Assembly: GCA_050288165.1 (NCBI GenBank)
Contig: JBNKDG010000008.1
Span: 1 to 64,000 of the forward strand
Length of the DNA stretch: 64,000 bases
Direction: 5' to 3'
From: JAPHTQ01 sp050288165
GTDB lineage: Bacteria > Pseudomonadota > Gammaproteobacteria > Thiohalomonadales > Thiohalomonadaceae
Below the pieces are notes generated by a model, which saw nothing but the letters and a program-made list of their open reading frames with translations, was not told the DNA's origin and made no database searches. The position numbers and the translations under genes were made by a program. Within the stretch, counting starts at the first letter, position 1. Every line of letters begins with the position of its first letter. Below, one piece after another: positions 22,533-31,831 of this stretch.

Positions 22533-25361
22533 ATGGTGATGAGCGGCCGTAGCCATGAAGAGATCGATTTTCGCGCGATCAAACATCGCTTTATGCTGCT
22601 CAACAAGGCGCGACTGAAAAAGGCCTACAGCGCACTCAATGAAAAACAGGGCGATCTGTTGACCCTGCTGCCACTGTTATTCCATGCCAACCATCCCCTG
22701 TTGCCGGGCTACGTCAATCGCGAGACGCCGGTCGGGGTATGGGATTACGAACCGGATGCACTGACCCTCAATCTGGCCAAAGCGCTAACCCGGAGTTTCA
22801 GCTACCGCAAATCGACTCGTAAACACTTCGCCATTCATGCCATTTATTTCATGGGCAGTACCGGTACCGTGGCGCACAGTGAGGGCAGCGATTTCGATTT
22901 CTGGCTCTGCCACGATCCTGAACTGGACAAGGAGCAACTGGAGAGCCTGCGTCAGAAAACCCAGGGGATCGTTCGCTGGGCGCGGCAGCTTGGGCTGGAA
23001 ATTCACTTTTTCCTCGTCAATGCGGAAGAGTATCGCCAGGGCAAACACCATCAACTGACCAGTGAAGACAGCGGCACCGCGCAACATAATCTATTGCTAG
23101 ATGAATTTTACCGCACCAGTGTTTTGCTCGCCGGGCAATTCCCCCTCTGGTGGCTGGTACCGCCGGAGTATGAGGATTCCTACGAAGGTTATGTCGCCGA
23201 GATGCGGCGCAAGCGTTTTCTTTACGCCAAAGACTGTATCGACTTCGGCGGCATCGGCCACATTCCGGCGGAGGAGTTTTTCGGTGCCGCGCTGTGGCAG
23301 ATATCCAAGGGTGTCGACGCGCCGTACAAATCGATTCTGAAACTGCTGTTGATCGAAGCCTATGCCAGCGAATATCCGGCGATGGATATGCTGTGCAAAC
23401 AGGTGAAGATGGCGGTGTATCAAAACCGCGCCGATCCGGAGCGGCTCGATCCCTACATGTTGATGCTGGACAAGGTCAGCAACTATCTGGCTGGTGCAGA
23501 AGAGAAACAACGACTGCAGTTGGCGCGCCGCTGTTTCTATTACAAGGCAGGGATCCGCCTCAGCGATAACGTAAAGAGTGCTGACTGGCGCCGTGAACTG
23601 TTGCTGAAACTGGTCGACTCCTGGGGTTGGGATCATGCCGATCTTCTATTGCTCGATGCGGCCCACACCTGGAAGGTGGACAGAGTGCTGGAGGAGCGGC
23701 AGATCCTCTACGATGCCCTGATCGCCAGTTATCAGTTTCTCTCCGATTTCGTCCGCCGCAACGCGGCGTTGTCGATGATCAGCCAACGCGATATGAATAC
23801 CCTGGGGCGCAAGCTCTACACCGCCTTCGAACGCAAGGCGGGCAAGGTGGAGATCATCAATCGCGGTATCGATGCCAATCTGCACGAGGATCACGTCACC
23901 CTCTACGAGGCATGCAATCCGGCAGGCGAAGCGGTCGGCTGGCATATCTATCGCGGTGCTGTGAAACTGAGGGAGATAAGCGGTGAAACGCCATTGAAGC
24001 GGATGCGCAGTCTGCTGGAACTACTGGTGTGGTGTTACCTCAATAAGGTGGTGGATCAGGGCACTGTGTTTGCTGTGCATAGCAGTGCCAGCCAGCACAA
24101 CCCGCGTGATATTCGTAATCTGTTACAAAATCTGGTGGGCCACCTGCCTTTAAAGGTGTTTGAAAGTACTGAGATGGACGATTTTGCCGAGACGGCAAAG
24201 TCGGTGGTCAACGTGCTCTATCTCAATGCCGGGGTTCGCACTACAGAGGATATGCTCACTACGCGTAACCTTGCCGCAATGGGCCAGACCGATCCCTTCA
24301 GTCATGGTCATCGACAGACCAGTCTGGTGCTGTCACTGGATCACCTGCAGATGAATAGCTGGCATGAGGTGCTGGTGCAGCGTTATGCGGGCAATAATAC
24401 GGTGCTCGATTGCCTTTGTGGTTATCTGAAGTGGTTTCCACGCTCCGCTGGCGTCGTACCCGATGTGCCGACGGTCTACGCGGTCAGTGCCGCTTTTGGC
24501 AGCGCCGCCGGACAGCGTATCGAGACGCTGTTCCGCGAGGTGATCGCCCTGTTCTATGACAAAAAGCGTGGTCCAGCGACACGTCTGGTCATTAGTATTG
24601 GTCGTTCGCATTACATCGTCGAAATGGCGGAAGAGACGCCGCACTATGTCGAGCACACCAGTCTGCAATCATTGATGCAATACCTTGGACATACCGGCGA
24701 GCATTTCCATCGTATGGTGTTCGATCCGCGCTCATTGAAAGAGAGCTTCCTGCCGCTGATCTACAGCTACAACAAAGCGGGTGTGGTGCAGTTTTTCTAT
24801 CATCGTGGCGCGGGCGGTACCGATGTCTTCGTGCTGGATGAGAAAGGTGCGCTGTTCAATCAGCGCTATGCACAGGTTGATAGCGACATCCTGCTGGCGC
24901 ACTTTATGCGTTTCTTTGCCGCGGTCGGTAAACGGGTCAACTTCATGCGCCAGAATGAAGTGGAAGGGACAACCATTACCGGCGAGGAGTATTACGAACT
25001 CTCCACCGACGCGCTGGGGCGTCATACTATGGAGTTTGTCGATACCAGTCGTTGTCGTCCTGGCAAACACTTCTACAGTTTGCAGGTGCTGGTAGAGCAG
25101 AATTCGCAGGGTGAGTCGGTGTTTACCCTCTACGGTGACGGTCAGGAGTTTTCTACTCTGGAGTATGGCGCCGATCTATTCCGTCGGGTGGTTGCCCATG
25201 TACTGGAGCAGCGCCACGATCAGGCACACTATCCCATCTACATTACCGACATCAGTCTCGACCGGGGTGTGATCGGCGACGAGCGTGCAGATCGTCTACA
25301 AACGGTACATTACCTGGAATACAAGCGACGGATTGAAGAGCAGATCAATCGTTATCTATAG
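22533..25361 (+). CDS. cyaA: Class I adenylate cyclase
   Basis: Makes cAMP from ATP for Crp/Vfr-type control. The ~942-residue protein has the N-terminal nucleotidyltransferase core with YFMGSTGTVAHSEGSDFDFWLC (G-S and the two catalytic aspartates in SDFDFW, ~residues 108-129), then ALWQISKGVDAPYKSILKLLLIEAY typical of class I cyclases, and a long C-terminal regulatory half. This exceeds the ~850 residues of E. coli CyaA and is closer to pseudomonad forms. The ATG at 22533 is preferred; a second ATG lies two codons later. cAMP is known to act with the Chp system in pseudomonad twitching, and a Chp cluster is at 51.7-61.8 kb. Confidence 0.94.
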   Translation: MVMSGRSHEEIDFRAIKHRFMLLNKARLKKAYSALNEKQGDLLTLLPLLFHANHPLLPGYVNRETPVGVWDYEPDALTLNLAKALTRSFSYRKSTRKHFAIHAIYFMGSTGTVAHSEGSDFDFWLCHDPELDKEQLESLRQKTQGIVRWARQLGLEIHFFLVNAEEYRQGKHHQLTSEDSGTAQHNLLLDEFYRTSVLLAGQFPLWWLVPPEYEDSYEGYVAEMRRKRFLYAKDCIDFGGIGHIPAEEFFGAALWQISKGVDAPYKSILKLLLIEAYASEYPAMDMLCKQVKMAVYQNRADPERLDPYMLMLDKVSNYLAGAEEKQRLQLARRCFYYKAGIRLSDNVKSADWRRELLLKLVDSWGWDHADLLLLDAAHTWKVDRVLEERQILYDALIASYQFLSDFVRRNAALSMISQRDMNTLGRKLYTAFERKAGKVEIINRGIDANLHEDHVTLYEACNPAGEAVGWHIYRGAVKLREISGETPLKRMRSLLELLVWCYLNKVVDQGTVFAVHSSASQHNPRDIRNLLQNLVGHLPLKVFESTEMDDFAETAKSVVNVLYLNAGVRTTEDMLTTRNLAAMGQTDPFSHGHRQTSLVLSLDHLQMNSWHEVLVQRYAGNNTVLDCLCGYLKWFPRSAGVVPDVPTVYAVSAAFGSAAGQRIETLFREVIALFYDKKRGPATRLVISIGRSHYIVEMAEETPHYVEHTSLQSLMQYLGHTGEHFHRMVFDPRSLKESFLPLIYSYNKAGVVQFFYHRGAGGTDVFVLDEKGALFNQRYAQVDSDILLAHFMRFFAAVGKRVNFMRQNEVEGTTITGEEYYELSTDALGRHTMEFVDTSRCRPGKHFYSLQVLVEQNSQGESVFTLYGDGQEFSTLEYGADLFRRVVAHVLEQRHDQAHYPIYITDISLDRGVIGDERADRLQTVHYLEYKRRIEEQINRYL

Positions 25362-25385
25362 CGTCTTATTGCCAGCCTTCACGAA

Positions 25386-25841
25386 TCAGTTCTCTCGCAA
25401 CTCATCCATGATGGAAAGAATGTCGTTGCGCCAGCGCTGAACGATGTAGTTGAAATCGTCGTCGTCCACGATCTCATGCAGCATGGTTGGATCGAGTGCC
25501 AACAATAGTGTCTCTTCCTGTTCGGCGAAGATGGTCATCTTTAGTGGCAGGTAGGGAATCAGCTGCGGGAAGCGAGCGCTTAGTTTGCGGATCTCTTCCG
25601 GCTTGCCATAGAAAACGATGCGGTATTTGTCGGTCTGGAAACCGCTGGAGGTGAGGCCGATATCGACCCGCTGTACCCGTGAAATGGTGTAACCGTATTC
25701 CCCCAACCGTTTTTGCAGCGCCAGCATGGTCTCCGGGAAAGACTGGGTCGAGCGCATCATTAACAGGCTCTCTTCCACGGCGTGGAGGTTGGGCGTTGTG
25801 CAGAACAGGAGTAGCGCAAGGAGTTGGGCAAGTCGTTTCAT
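25386..25841 (-). CDS. DUF302-like periplasmic protein
   Basis: A protein of about 151 residues. A signal peptide (MKRLAQLLALLLFCTTPNLHA) leads into a DUF302-type fold: MMRSTQSFPETMLALQKRLGEYGYTISRVQRVDIG followed by YRIVFYGKPEEIRKL, PYLPLKMTIFAEQEETLLLALDP. The start overlaps the stop of the upstream cytochrome gene by 4 nt, so the two are translationally coupled. DUF302 proteins are small antiparallel dimers of unknown role. Pairing with a cytochrome that carries its own DUF302 domain suggests a heterodimer, which is inference. Confidence 0.8.
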   Translation of the reverse strand: MKRLAQLLALLLFCTTPNLHAVEESLLMMRSTQSFPETMLALQKRLGEYGYTISRVQRVDIGLTSSGFQTDKYRIVFYGKPEEIRKLSARFPQLIPYLPLKMTIFAEQEETLLLALDPTMLHEIVDDDDFNYIVQRWRNDILSIMDELREN

Positions 25842-26884
25842 AGTGTCGCCTCCTCCATGATCGCGGTGTAGATGTCGTGCATACGGTTGCACGATTCATC
25901 TAGTTCCGCGTTGTTGTAAACCCGGCTCATAAAGCGCGGATTCACCGACATCAGTTCCACTGTTCCGTCGTCGTGTTCGATGGCGGTAATGCGGCAGGGC
26001 ATGAACAGGCCAACTCGTGGATCGAGACTGAGGGCGTTGTTGATAAAGTTGAAGTTGCAGAAATAGACGATCACCTGTTTCTTGTTGACCTGTTTTTCGT
26101 CAAACAGTCCATCTTCCAGATGCTGCACACGGATGATGCGGAAGTTCTTGCCGATAGCGGCACGCTTGATGTTTTCCACCGTGGTTTCCAGGTCGTAGCT
26201 GGATTCCATGCGGATGACCGGATCCTTATCTTTGTTGTGTTTCCACTGCAGCGGGTGCTGGGCAAAGCTGCGCACGTAGCTGACGATATCGTCGATATCC
26301 TGCTCTTTCAGACCCACCTTGAGGAAGGAGATCATCGGTGTGCCTTCGCGCCCATCCATAAGGGTACGTTTGATCATCGAGTCATCTGCTGCGGCGAGGA
26401 AGCCGGGGTTGTTCAGTGCCGGAGGCATGATCGGCAGATCTCGCGGACGGGAGAAGGTGACACCCGTACCATGGCCACCACCACCATTGGCGCCGTGGCA
26501 GTGGGCGCAGTATTTGGCGAACAACTCCTTGCCACGGCTGACGTTGCCGTAGCCCGGTTTGCGCTGGGCATGCTCGGCCTTCTCGTGTGGTACGCCCCAG
26601 TTACGCAGATGGCCGATGATGGCGCGCACCTGGGCATCGCTGAGGGTTCTGAAAGAGGGCATGACCCTGCCGGGGCGGCCGTTACGGATGGTGGTGAAGA
26701 GGAAATCGTCGCTGACGGCTGCCTGGAAGCTGGGTAGTGCCAGGGGAATACCGACGCCGCCCTGGCCGTCGAGGCCATGGCAGGCTGAGCAGTGACGCTC
26801 ATACAGGCGTGCGCCGTCTGGCGCCGGTGCGGCTGTGGTACTGAATATCAGGCCGCAGAGCAGGGGGAGTAGCTTGCGCAGCAT
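25838..26884 (-). CDS. Diheme cytochrome c fused to a C-terminal DUF302 domain
   Basis: A 348-residue secreted protein. After a signal peptide (MLRKLLPLLCGLIFSTTAAPA) come two cytochrome c domains with heme sites CSACH (~residue 32) and CAHCH (~residue 127) and candidate methionine ligands in PGRVMPSF and GTPMISF. From ~residue 225 a DUF302 domain follows, with VYFCNFNFINNALSLDPRVG and FMPCRITAIE. The start is ATG at 26882-26884 with GGAAAG upstream; a longer TTG start is less likely. The fusion and the coupled DUF302 gene point to a periplasmic electron-transfer module of unknown partner. Confidence 0.88.
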   Translation of the reverse strand: MLRKLLPLLCGLIFSTTAAPAPDGARLYERHCSACHGLDGQGGVGIPLALPSFQAAVSDDFLFTTIRNGRPGRVMPSFRTLSDAQVRAIIGHLRNWGVPHEKAEHAQRKPGYGNVSRGKELFAKYCAHCHGANGGGGHGTGVTFSRPRDLPIMPPALNNPGFLAAADDSMIKRTLMDGREGTPMISFLKVGLKEQDIDDIVSYVRSFAQHPLQWKHNKDKDPVIRMESSYDLETTVENIKRAAIGKNFRIIRVQHLEDGLFDEKQVNKKQVIVYFCNFNFINNALSLDPRVGLFMPCRITAIEHDDGTVELMSVNPRFMSRVYNNAELDESCNRMHDIYTAIMEEATL

Positions 26885-26974
26885 GAAACTTTCCAACTTT
26901 GTGTCAGTAGGGAGTTTTATCCCATTGGGGTGCTGGCCTGATCCTACACACTACCGGGCCCGGCGTACAATCCG

Positions 26975-27496
26975 TTAACGGCTCCAGAGCAGATAGAGCT
27001 GCACCGCAATAACAATGAACATCGCCGTGACCACGACGACGAAGGTGGAGTTGCTCTGCACCAGACGGCGGCGAAATACCTGGATCTGCTGGTGCGCCTG
27101 CACCGCATAGGCCTGGAGTTCGCTGTCCTGGTTGCGCAACGCGCGGATGCGTTGTTCCAGCTGTTCGCGCTGCGCCATCAGGCTCTCCACCGAGGCGCGG
27201 CATTCGATAAGCTCGGTGGGACTTGCCGCTGCCGTCTGTGCCGTCTTTTCAGTGTTGATGTCGTTGAGGATCACCAGCCCCGGCTCCTCACCTTTGGTGA
27301 CATATTTGAGGGCATCCTGCAGCCCCCGCAATTCTGCCACCAGTTTTGGATCGGACTGGTTTTCATCCCAGTACTGTTTCTCCAGCCGTTCAAGATGATC
27401 TGAAAGGATCGCAGCGCTCTTGAGGATACTTTTGCGATAGGTATCCACATAGATGAAGGCGTCCTGGGCCTGGAACTGGCTGCTTTCGTTGCTCAT
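26975..27496 (-). CDS. Tail-anchored coiled-coil protein of unknown function
   Basis: 173 residues: a soluble N-terminal region (YVDTYRKSILKSAAILSDHLERLEKQYWDE), a long coiled coil (CRASVESLMAQREQLEQRIRALRNQ and onward, ~residues 98-145) and one C-terminal transmembrane helix (FVVVVTAMFIVIAVQLYLLW) followed by SR. No signal peptide, so it should be cytoplasmic and anchored by its tail. It lies between the cytochrome gene and speA on the same strand, with gaps of ~75-90 nt. I recognise no family. Confidence 0.75.
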   Translation of the reverse strand: MSNESSQFQAQDAFIYVDTYRKSILKSAAILSDHLERLEKQYWDENQSDPKLVAELRGLQDALKYVTKGEEPGLVILNDINTEKTAQTAAASPTELIECRASVESLMAQREQLEQRIRALRNQDSELQAYAVQAHQQIQVFRRRLVQSNSTFVVVVTAMFIVIAVQLYLLWSR

Positions 27497-27569
27497 GGCA
27501 TGCTCGGGTCACGCGACGGATGTCGACACTGTCCATATCGGCAGGAGGGCGCGGTGGCTTGAGTAACCG

Positions 27570-29453
27570 CTATTCCTCGAAGTAAGTGTAGCCTTCCAGT
27601 CCTGTGCTGAGCGCGTCGAGGAATACCTGTTGTTGTGACGCGGAAAGACCGCTCTCTGCCACCTTGTCGCGGTAGGCCTGCATCAGATCTTCCGGATTGA
27701 AGTGGACGTAGCGCAGCAGGTCGCCGACGGTGTCGCCGTGCTCCGCCCCTTCCAGACGGTAGCTACCGTCAGTCTCCTGCACCACGTTGACCGAGTCGGT
27801 GTCGCCGAACAGGTTGTGCATGTCGCCGAGGATCTCCTGGTAGGCGCCGACCAGGAAGAAGCCGAGCAGGTAGGGTTCGCCCGGCTTTAGATCGTGGACC
27901 CGCAAGCTGCTCTCCACCCCTTCGCTGTCAACGTAGCGATCGATACGACCGTCCGAGTCGCAGGTCAGGTCCTGCAGGATGGCGCGACGCGAGGGTTCTT
28001 CGGTGAGCCGTTGCAGCGGCACGATGGGAAATATCTGGTCGATGCCCCAGACGTCGGGTAGCGACTGGAACAGGGAGAAGTTGCAGAAGTATTTGTCGGC
28101 CAGCTTTTCGTGCAACTCGTCGATGGCTTCGCGGTGGGCGCGCAGGCCCGGTTGCAGCAGTCCCAGCACCTTGCGGCAGATGGCGAAGTAGTACTCTTCG
28201 GCACGGGCACGCTGCGCCAGACTGAGCACACCGTGGGTGTACATCGCCTGTGCCTCGCCCAGCCAGTGCACCGCGTCGTGGTAGACCTCCAGCGCCGAGC
28301 GGCGATCCACGCCTTGGAGTCCCTGCCACAGGTCGTGCAGAATATGCGGGTCGTCATCGCAAGGCGGATTTTCGTGGCCACTGTCCGGGGCGCGTTCCAC
28401 CTCGGTGACGTTGGTCACCAGTACCGCGTGATGGGCGGTGAGGGCGCGGCCCGATTCGGAGATCAAATCAGGATGGGGCAGGCCATGTTCGCTGCACACT
28501 TCCCACAGGGTATGCACGATGTTATTGGCGTACTCCGCTACGCTGTAGTTCATCGAACATTCGCTGCGCGAGCGGGTGCCTTCGTAGTCGATGGCGAGGC
28601 CGCCGCCGACGTCGATGATCGACAGCGGCACATTCAGCTGCCGTAGTTCGGCATAGAAGCGCGCCACTTCGCGGGCGCCGCGCTGGATGTCGCGAATGTT
28701 GGCCACCTGCGAGCCGAGATGGAAGTGGAGCATCTGGAAGCTGTCGAGCAAATCGTGACTGCGCAGCCACTCCACCGCGTGCAGTACCTGCGAGGCGGAG
28801 AGGCCGAATTTCGATTTCTCGCCACCGCTGTTCTGCCACTTGCCGCTACCGAGGGAGGCGAGGCGCACGCGCAGGCCGAGTAGCGGGGTGACGCCGAGTG
28901 CCTGCGACTCTTCCAGCACCAGTTTCAGCTCGGAGAGCTTTTCGATGACGATGCAGACTCGGTGACCGAGGGCCTTGCCGATCAGCGCAAGACGAATGTA
29001 TTCGCGATCCTTGTAGCCGTTACAGACCACCATGCCGCCGTTGCGGATCATGCCCAGCACCGCCATCAGTTCCGGCTTGCTGCCAGCCTCGAGGCCAATG
29101 CGATTGTCGCCACGGTGCAGTAGTTCCTGCACCACGCTGCGCTGCTGATTGACCTTGATCGGGTAGACCGCGGTGTAATTGCCGCTGTAATCCTCGCTCT
29201 TCATCGCATTGCTGAAGGCGTTGATCAGGCTGTCGACACGGTCATGCAGGATGCCGTTGAAACGCAGCAGGATCGGCAGGCTCAACCCTTCCTGGTGGAC
29301 GCGATCGATGACTTCGTTAAGGTCGATGCCATGCTGGCCGTCGCGCCGGGGGAAGACGCAGAGGTGCCCACGACTGTCGATGTCGTAGTAGCCCTCGCCC
29401 CAGTGGGCGATGTTGTAGCCGGCGCGCGCCTGCTCGATGCTCCAGTCACTCAT
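27570..29453 (-). CDS. speA: Biosynthetic arginine decarboxylase
   Basis: PLP enzyme converting arginine to agmatine for putrescine synthesis. The 627-residue protein has YPIKVNQQRSVVQEL with the PLP lysine (~residue 99), GLEAGSKPELMAVL, FHLGSQVANI, the glycine-rich IDVGGGLAIDYEGT and SESGRALTAHHA, and ends in the expected C-terminal domain. The ATG at 29451-29453 is chosen because MSDWSIEQARAGYNIAHWG is the family N-terminus and AGGGG lies upstream. It is divergent from speE across ~120 nt, so polyamine synthesis genes share a control region. Confidence 0.97.
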   Translation of the reverse strand: MSDWSIEQARAGYNIAHWGEGYYDIDSRGHLCVFPRRDGQHGIDLNEVIDRVHQEGLSLPILLRFNGILHDRVDSLINAFSNAMKSEDYSGNYTAVYPIKVNQQRSVVQELLHRGDNRIGLEAGSKPELMAVLGMIRNGGMVVCNGYKDREYIRLALIGKALGHRVCIVIEKLSELKLVLEESQALGVTPLLGLRVRLASLGSGKWQNSGGEKSKFGLSASQVLHAVEWLRSHDLLDSFQMLHFHLGSQVANIRDIQRGAREVARFYAELRQLNVPLSIIDVGGGLAIDYEGTRSRSECSMNYSVAEYANNIVHTLWEVCSEHGLPHPDLISESGRALTAHHAVLVTNVTEVERAPDSGHENPPCDDDPHILHDLWQGLQGVDRRSALEVYHDAVHWLGEAQAMYTHGVLSLAQRARAEEYYFAICRKVLGLLQPGLRAHREAIDELHEKLADKYFCNFSLFQSLPDVWGIDQIFPIVPLQRLTEEPSRRAILQDLTCDSDGRIDRYVDSEGVESSLRVHDLKPGEPYLLGFFLVGAYQEILGDMHNLFGDTDSVNVVQETDGSYRLEGAEHGDTVGDLLRYVHFNPEDLMQAYRDKVAESGLSASQQQVFLDALSTGLEGYTYFEE

Positions 29454-29575
29454 AGCGGACCCCTGGTGTGTAGTGCGCCGATTATCGGGTATTCGTGGTG
29501 ACATTGGAATGGCGGTTGCGATAGCGCGGGGCGCAGAGTATCTTTTGCGCTTTTCACCCCGGCGGAGATCCTCTC

Positions 29576-30439
29576 ATGTTACCCAGCGACAAACCCTGGT
29601 ACAGCGAAGCAAGCACAGAGCTTGGCGCGGCCTTTTCCCTGAGCCTGACGGGCAAGGGCAAACTGCATGAGGAGCAGACGCCGTTCCAGAAGATCGAGGT
29701 CTACGAGACCGAGACCTTCGGCAACCTGATGACTATAGACGGCCTGGTGATGCTCACCACCCGCGACAATTTTCTCTACCACGAGATGATGTCGCACCCG
29801 GTGCTGTTCACCCATCCGAATCCGAAGCGCGTATTGATCATCGGCGGCGGCGACTGCGGCACCCTGCGCGAGGTGTTGCGCCATCCCGGCGTGGAGCTGG
29901 CACAGCAGGTGGATATCGACGAAGGGGTAACCCGCGCGGCGGAAAAGTATTTTCCTGAGCTGTGCGAATCGAACAACGACCCACGCGCGCAACTCTATTT
30001 CGACGACGGCCTGAAGTGGGTGAAAGAGGCGGATGACGGTTACTACGACATCATCATCGTCGATTCCACCGATCCCATCGGTCCCGCCGAAGGTCTCTTC
30101 GGCGAGGCATTCTTCCGCGACTGCGTACGTGCACTGAGTGACGACGGTATCCTGGTACAGCAGAGTGAATCGCCGCTCTACCACATGGAACTGCTTAAGG
30201 ATATTCACCGCTACATGCGTCGCGCCGGATTCAACCACACCCAGACCCTGCACTTCCCGCAGCCGGTCTATCCCTCCGGCTGGTGGAGCTGCACCATGGC
30301 GTCAAAGAGCGCATTTAACGGTTTCCGTGAAAGCGACAGCGCTGGCCGTTCCTTCAAAACCCGTTACTACTCACCTGATGTGCACAAGGGCGCATTGGCG
30401 CTGCCGCCGTTCATGCAGGAAGCGTTGAACGCATTGTAG
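29576..30439 (+). CDS. speE: Polyamine aminopropyltransferase (spermidine synthase)
   Basis: Transfers the aminopropyl group from decarboxylated SAM to putrescine. The 287 residues include the N-terminal beta domain (KIEVYETETFGNLMTIDG), VLIIGGGDCGTLREVLRHPGV binding the nucleotide, and DIIIVDSTDPIGPAEGLF with catalytic aspartates (~residues 161-178). Typical length. Its 3' end runs into the second CACGAAG inverted repeat, which with the T-run behind it probably ends the transcript. Confidence 0.96.
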   Translation: MLPSDKPWYSEASTELGAAFSLSLTGKGKLHEEQTPFQKIEVYETETFGNLMTIDGLVMLTTRDNFLYHEMMSHPVLFTHPNPKRVLIIGGGDCGTLREVLRHPGVELAQQVDIDEGVTRAAEKYFPELCESNNDPRAQLYFDDGLKWVKEADDGYYDIIIVDSTDPIGPAEGLFGEAFFRDCVRALSDDGILVQQSESPLYHMELLKDIHRYMRRAGFNHTQTLHFPQPVYPSGWWSCTMASKSAFNGFRESDSAGRSFKTRYYSPDVHKGALALPPFMQEALNAL

Positions 30440-30448
30440 AAAAGAGCA

Positions 30449-30524
30449 TCCACCACGAAGCTCACGAAGAGCACGAAGATCATCAGGCAATACCCCTTCG
30501 TGTTCTCGGTGTCCTTCGTGGTGC
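30449..30524. repeat. Inverted CACGAAG-type repeat, copy 2
   Basis: The left arm 30449-30478 (TCCACCACGAAG, then CACGAAG twice) and right arm 30496-30524 (CTTCGTG ... CTTCGTGG) can pair across ~17 nt, and CTTTTTTATT follows at ~30528. It lies between the convergent speE and YkgJ genes and may serve both as a terminator. Copy 1 is at 13941-14084. Confidence 0.85.
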
Positions 30525-30532
30525 AATCTTTT

Positions 30533-30790
30533 TTATTCACTCATCGTAAGGGCTTCGAGCTCGAAGAGATTGCGTAGTGCCTCGGCACGGTCCGTGCCGC
30601 AGGTTTCAGCGTTCGCAGCGAAGCGGCTGCAGATATCGGGGCGTGAGGGATCGTCGAACAGGCGGCAACGTAACGCATCGTCGAGCTGTACGCAGTGATC
30701 CCCTGCAGGTTTGCCCTGCGGCATGCCGGGGATTGGTGAACTGATTGATGGGGCGATGCAGCAGGCACCGCAATCGGAACGGCACTCCAT
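30533..30790 (-). CDS. YkgJ family cysteine-cluster protein
   Basis: 85 residues starting MECRSDCGACCIAPSIS, the CxxxCxxCC cluster of the YkgJ/UPF0153 zinc- or iron-binding family, with further cysteines in HCVQ, RCRLF, DICSRF and ETCG. The function is not established. Its ATG overlaps the stop of the 79-residue gene upstream (ATGA), so the two are coupled. Confidence 0.88.
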   Translation of the reverse strand: MECRSDCGACCIAPSISSPIPGMPQGKPAGDHCVQLDDALRCRLFDDPSRPDICSRFAANAETCGTDRAEALRNLFELEALTMSE

Positions 30791-31029
30791 CAGACTAACC
30801 AGCGTAAAAGATAAAAAAGCATGAATCCCTCCGAGGATCTCGACGGGCCAACAACTTTGGCAGCGAAGAGATTCTTTTCCGTGTCGGCGGCCTGTAACGC
30901 AGCCTCCGCGCTCTCATAAACCGTAACGCAATTTTCCGGGAAACGGTTGCGGCCTTTGCCCGGGGCGTAGATCACCGCGTAGTGCTCCTGCACCAGATCG
31001 CTCTGATCATCGCGGGTCGGCAATGGCAT
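30790..31029 (-). CDS. Small hypothetical protein
   Basis: 79 residues, MPLPTRDDQSDLVQEHYAVI at the N-terminus, then a mixed region with YAPGKGRNRFPENCVTVYES and EAALQAADTEKNLFAAKVVGPS. It ends in a hydrophobic FMLFYLLRWLV tail that may contact the membrane. It overlaps the YkgJ gene by 4 nt and lies ~45 nt downstream of pyrE. No family recognised. Confidence 0.75.
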   Translation of the reverse strand: MPLPTRDDQSDLVQEHYAVIYAPGKGRNRFPENCVTVYESAEAALQAADTEKNLFAAKVVGPSRSSEGFMLFYLLRWLV

Positions 31030-31074
31030 TAGACGGAGTCCCGTTGTCTCTTCTATTCGCGTTAGTGTTTGCTG

Positions 31075-31719
31075 CTAGGCGACGCCGTATTGCTGGCGGT
31101 AGGCGGCAATGGCATCGAGGTGCTCCGCCATCGCCGGGTCGTCCTTGAGATAGGTCATCAGGTCGGCGAGGGTGATGATGCTCGCCACCTTCAGACCAAA
31201 GTTCTGTTCCACTTCCTGAATGGCGGAGAGCTCGCCCTTGCCCTTCTCCTGACGGTCGAGGGCGATGACTACCCCAGCGGCCTGGGCCCCGGCGGCGTCG
31301 ATGATCTCCAGCGCTTCGCGGATCGCGGTACCGGCGGTGATCACGTCGTCGATGATCAGGATCTTGCCCGCCAGCGGCGCGCCGACGATGTTGCCCCCCT
31401 CTCCGTGGTCCTTCGCCTCTTTGCGATTGAAGCAGTAGGGGATACTGCGCTGATGCTGGTCGTGCAGTGCCACCGCGGTGATCGCCGCCAGCGGGATACC
31501 CTTGTAGGCGGGGCCGAACAGGGTGTCGAACTCGATGCCGGAATCCTGGATCGCAGCGGCGTAGAAGCGACCCAGGCGGCTCAGGTGTGCGCCGGTATTG
31601 AACAGCCCGGCGTTGAAAAAGTAGGGGCTGATCCGCCCGGACTTGAGCGTGAAGCTGCCGAAACGCAGTACCTGGTTCTGGATGGCAAAGTCGATGAATT
31701 CGCGCTTGTAGTCCTGCAT
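31075..31719 (-). CDS. pyrE: Orotate phosphoribosyltransferase
   Basis: Converts orotate and PRPP to OMP. The 214-residue protein has the N-terminal LRFGSFTLKSGRISPYFFNAG, YKGIPLAAITA, the flexible loop YCFNRKEAKDHGEGG and the PRPP signature ILIIDDVITAGTAIREAL (~residues 121-138). It is divergent from the exonuclease III family gene, as pyrE is from crc in pseudomonads. Confidence 0.97.
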   Translation of the reverse strand: MQDYKREFIDFAIQNQVLRFGSFTLKSGRISPYFFNAGLFNTGAHLSRLGRFYAAAIQDSGIEFDTLFGPAYKGIPLAAITAVALHDQHQRSIPYCFNRKEAKDHGEGGNIVGAPLAGKILIIDDVITAGTAIREALEIIDAAGAQAAGVVIALDRQEKGKGELSAIQEVEQNFGLKVASIITLADLMTYLKDDPAMAEHLDAIAAYRQQYGVA

Positions 31720-31831
31720 GGAATGCTCCGCTCAGCTGGTTGGCAAGGGTGCGCATTGTAGCAGCGATGCCCGGTGCCCGCACCGGGTTGGCCTGTTATG
31801 ATGCAGCAACAATAATCGACCCGGGATCGCC

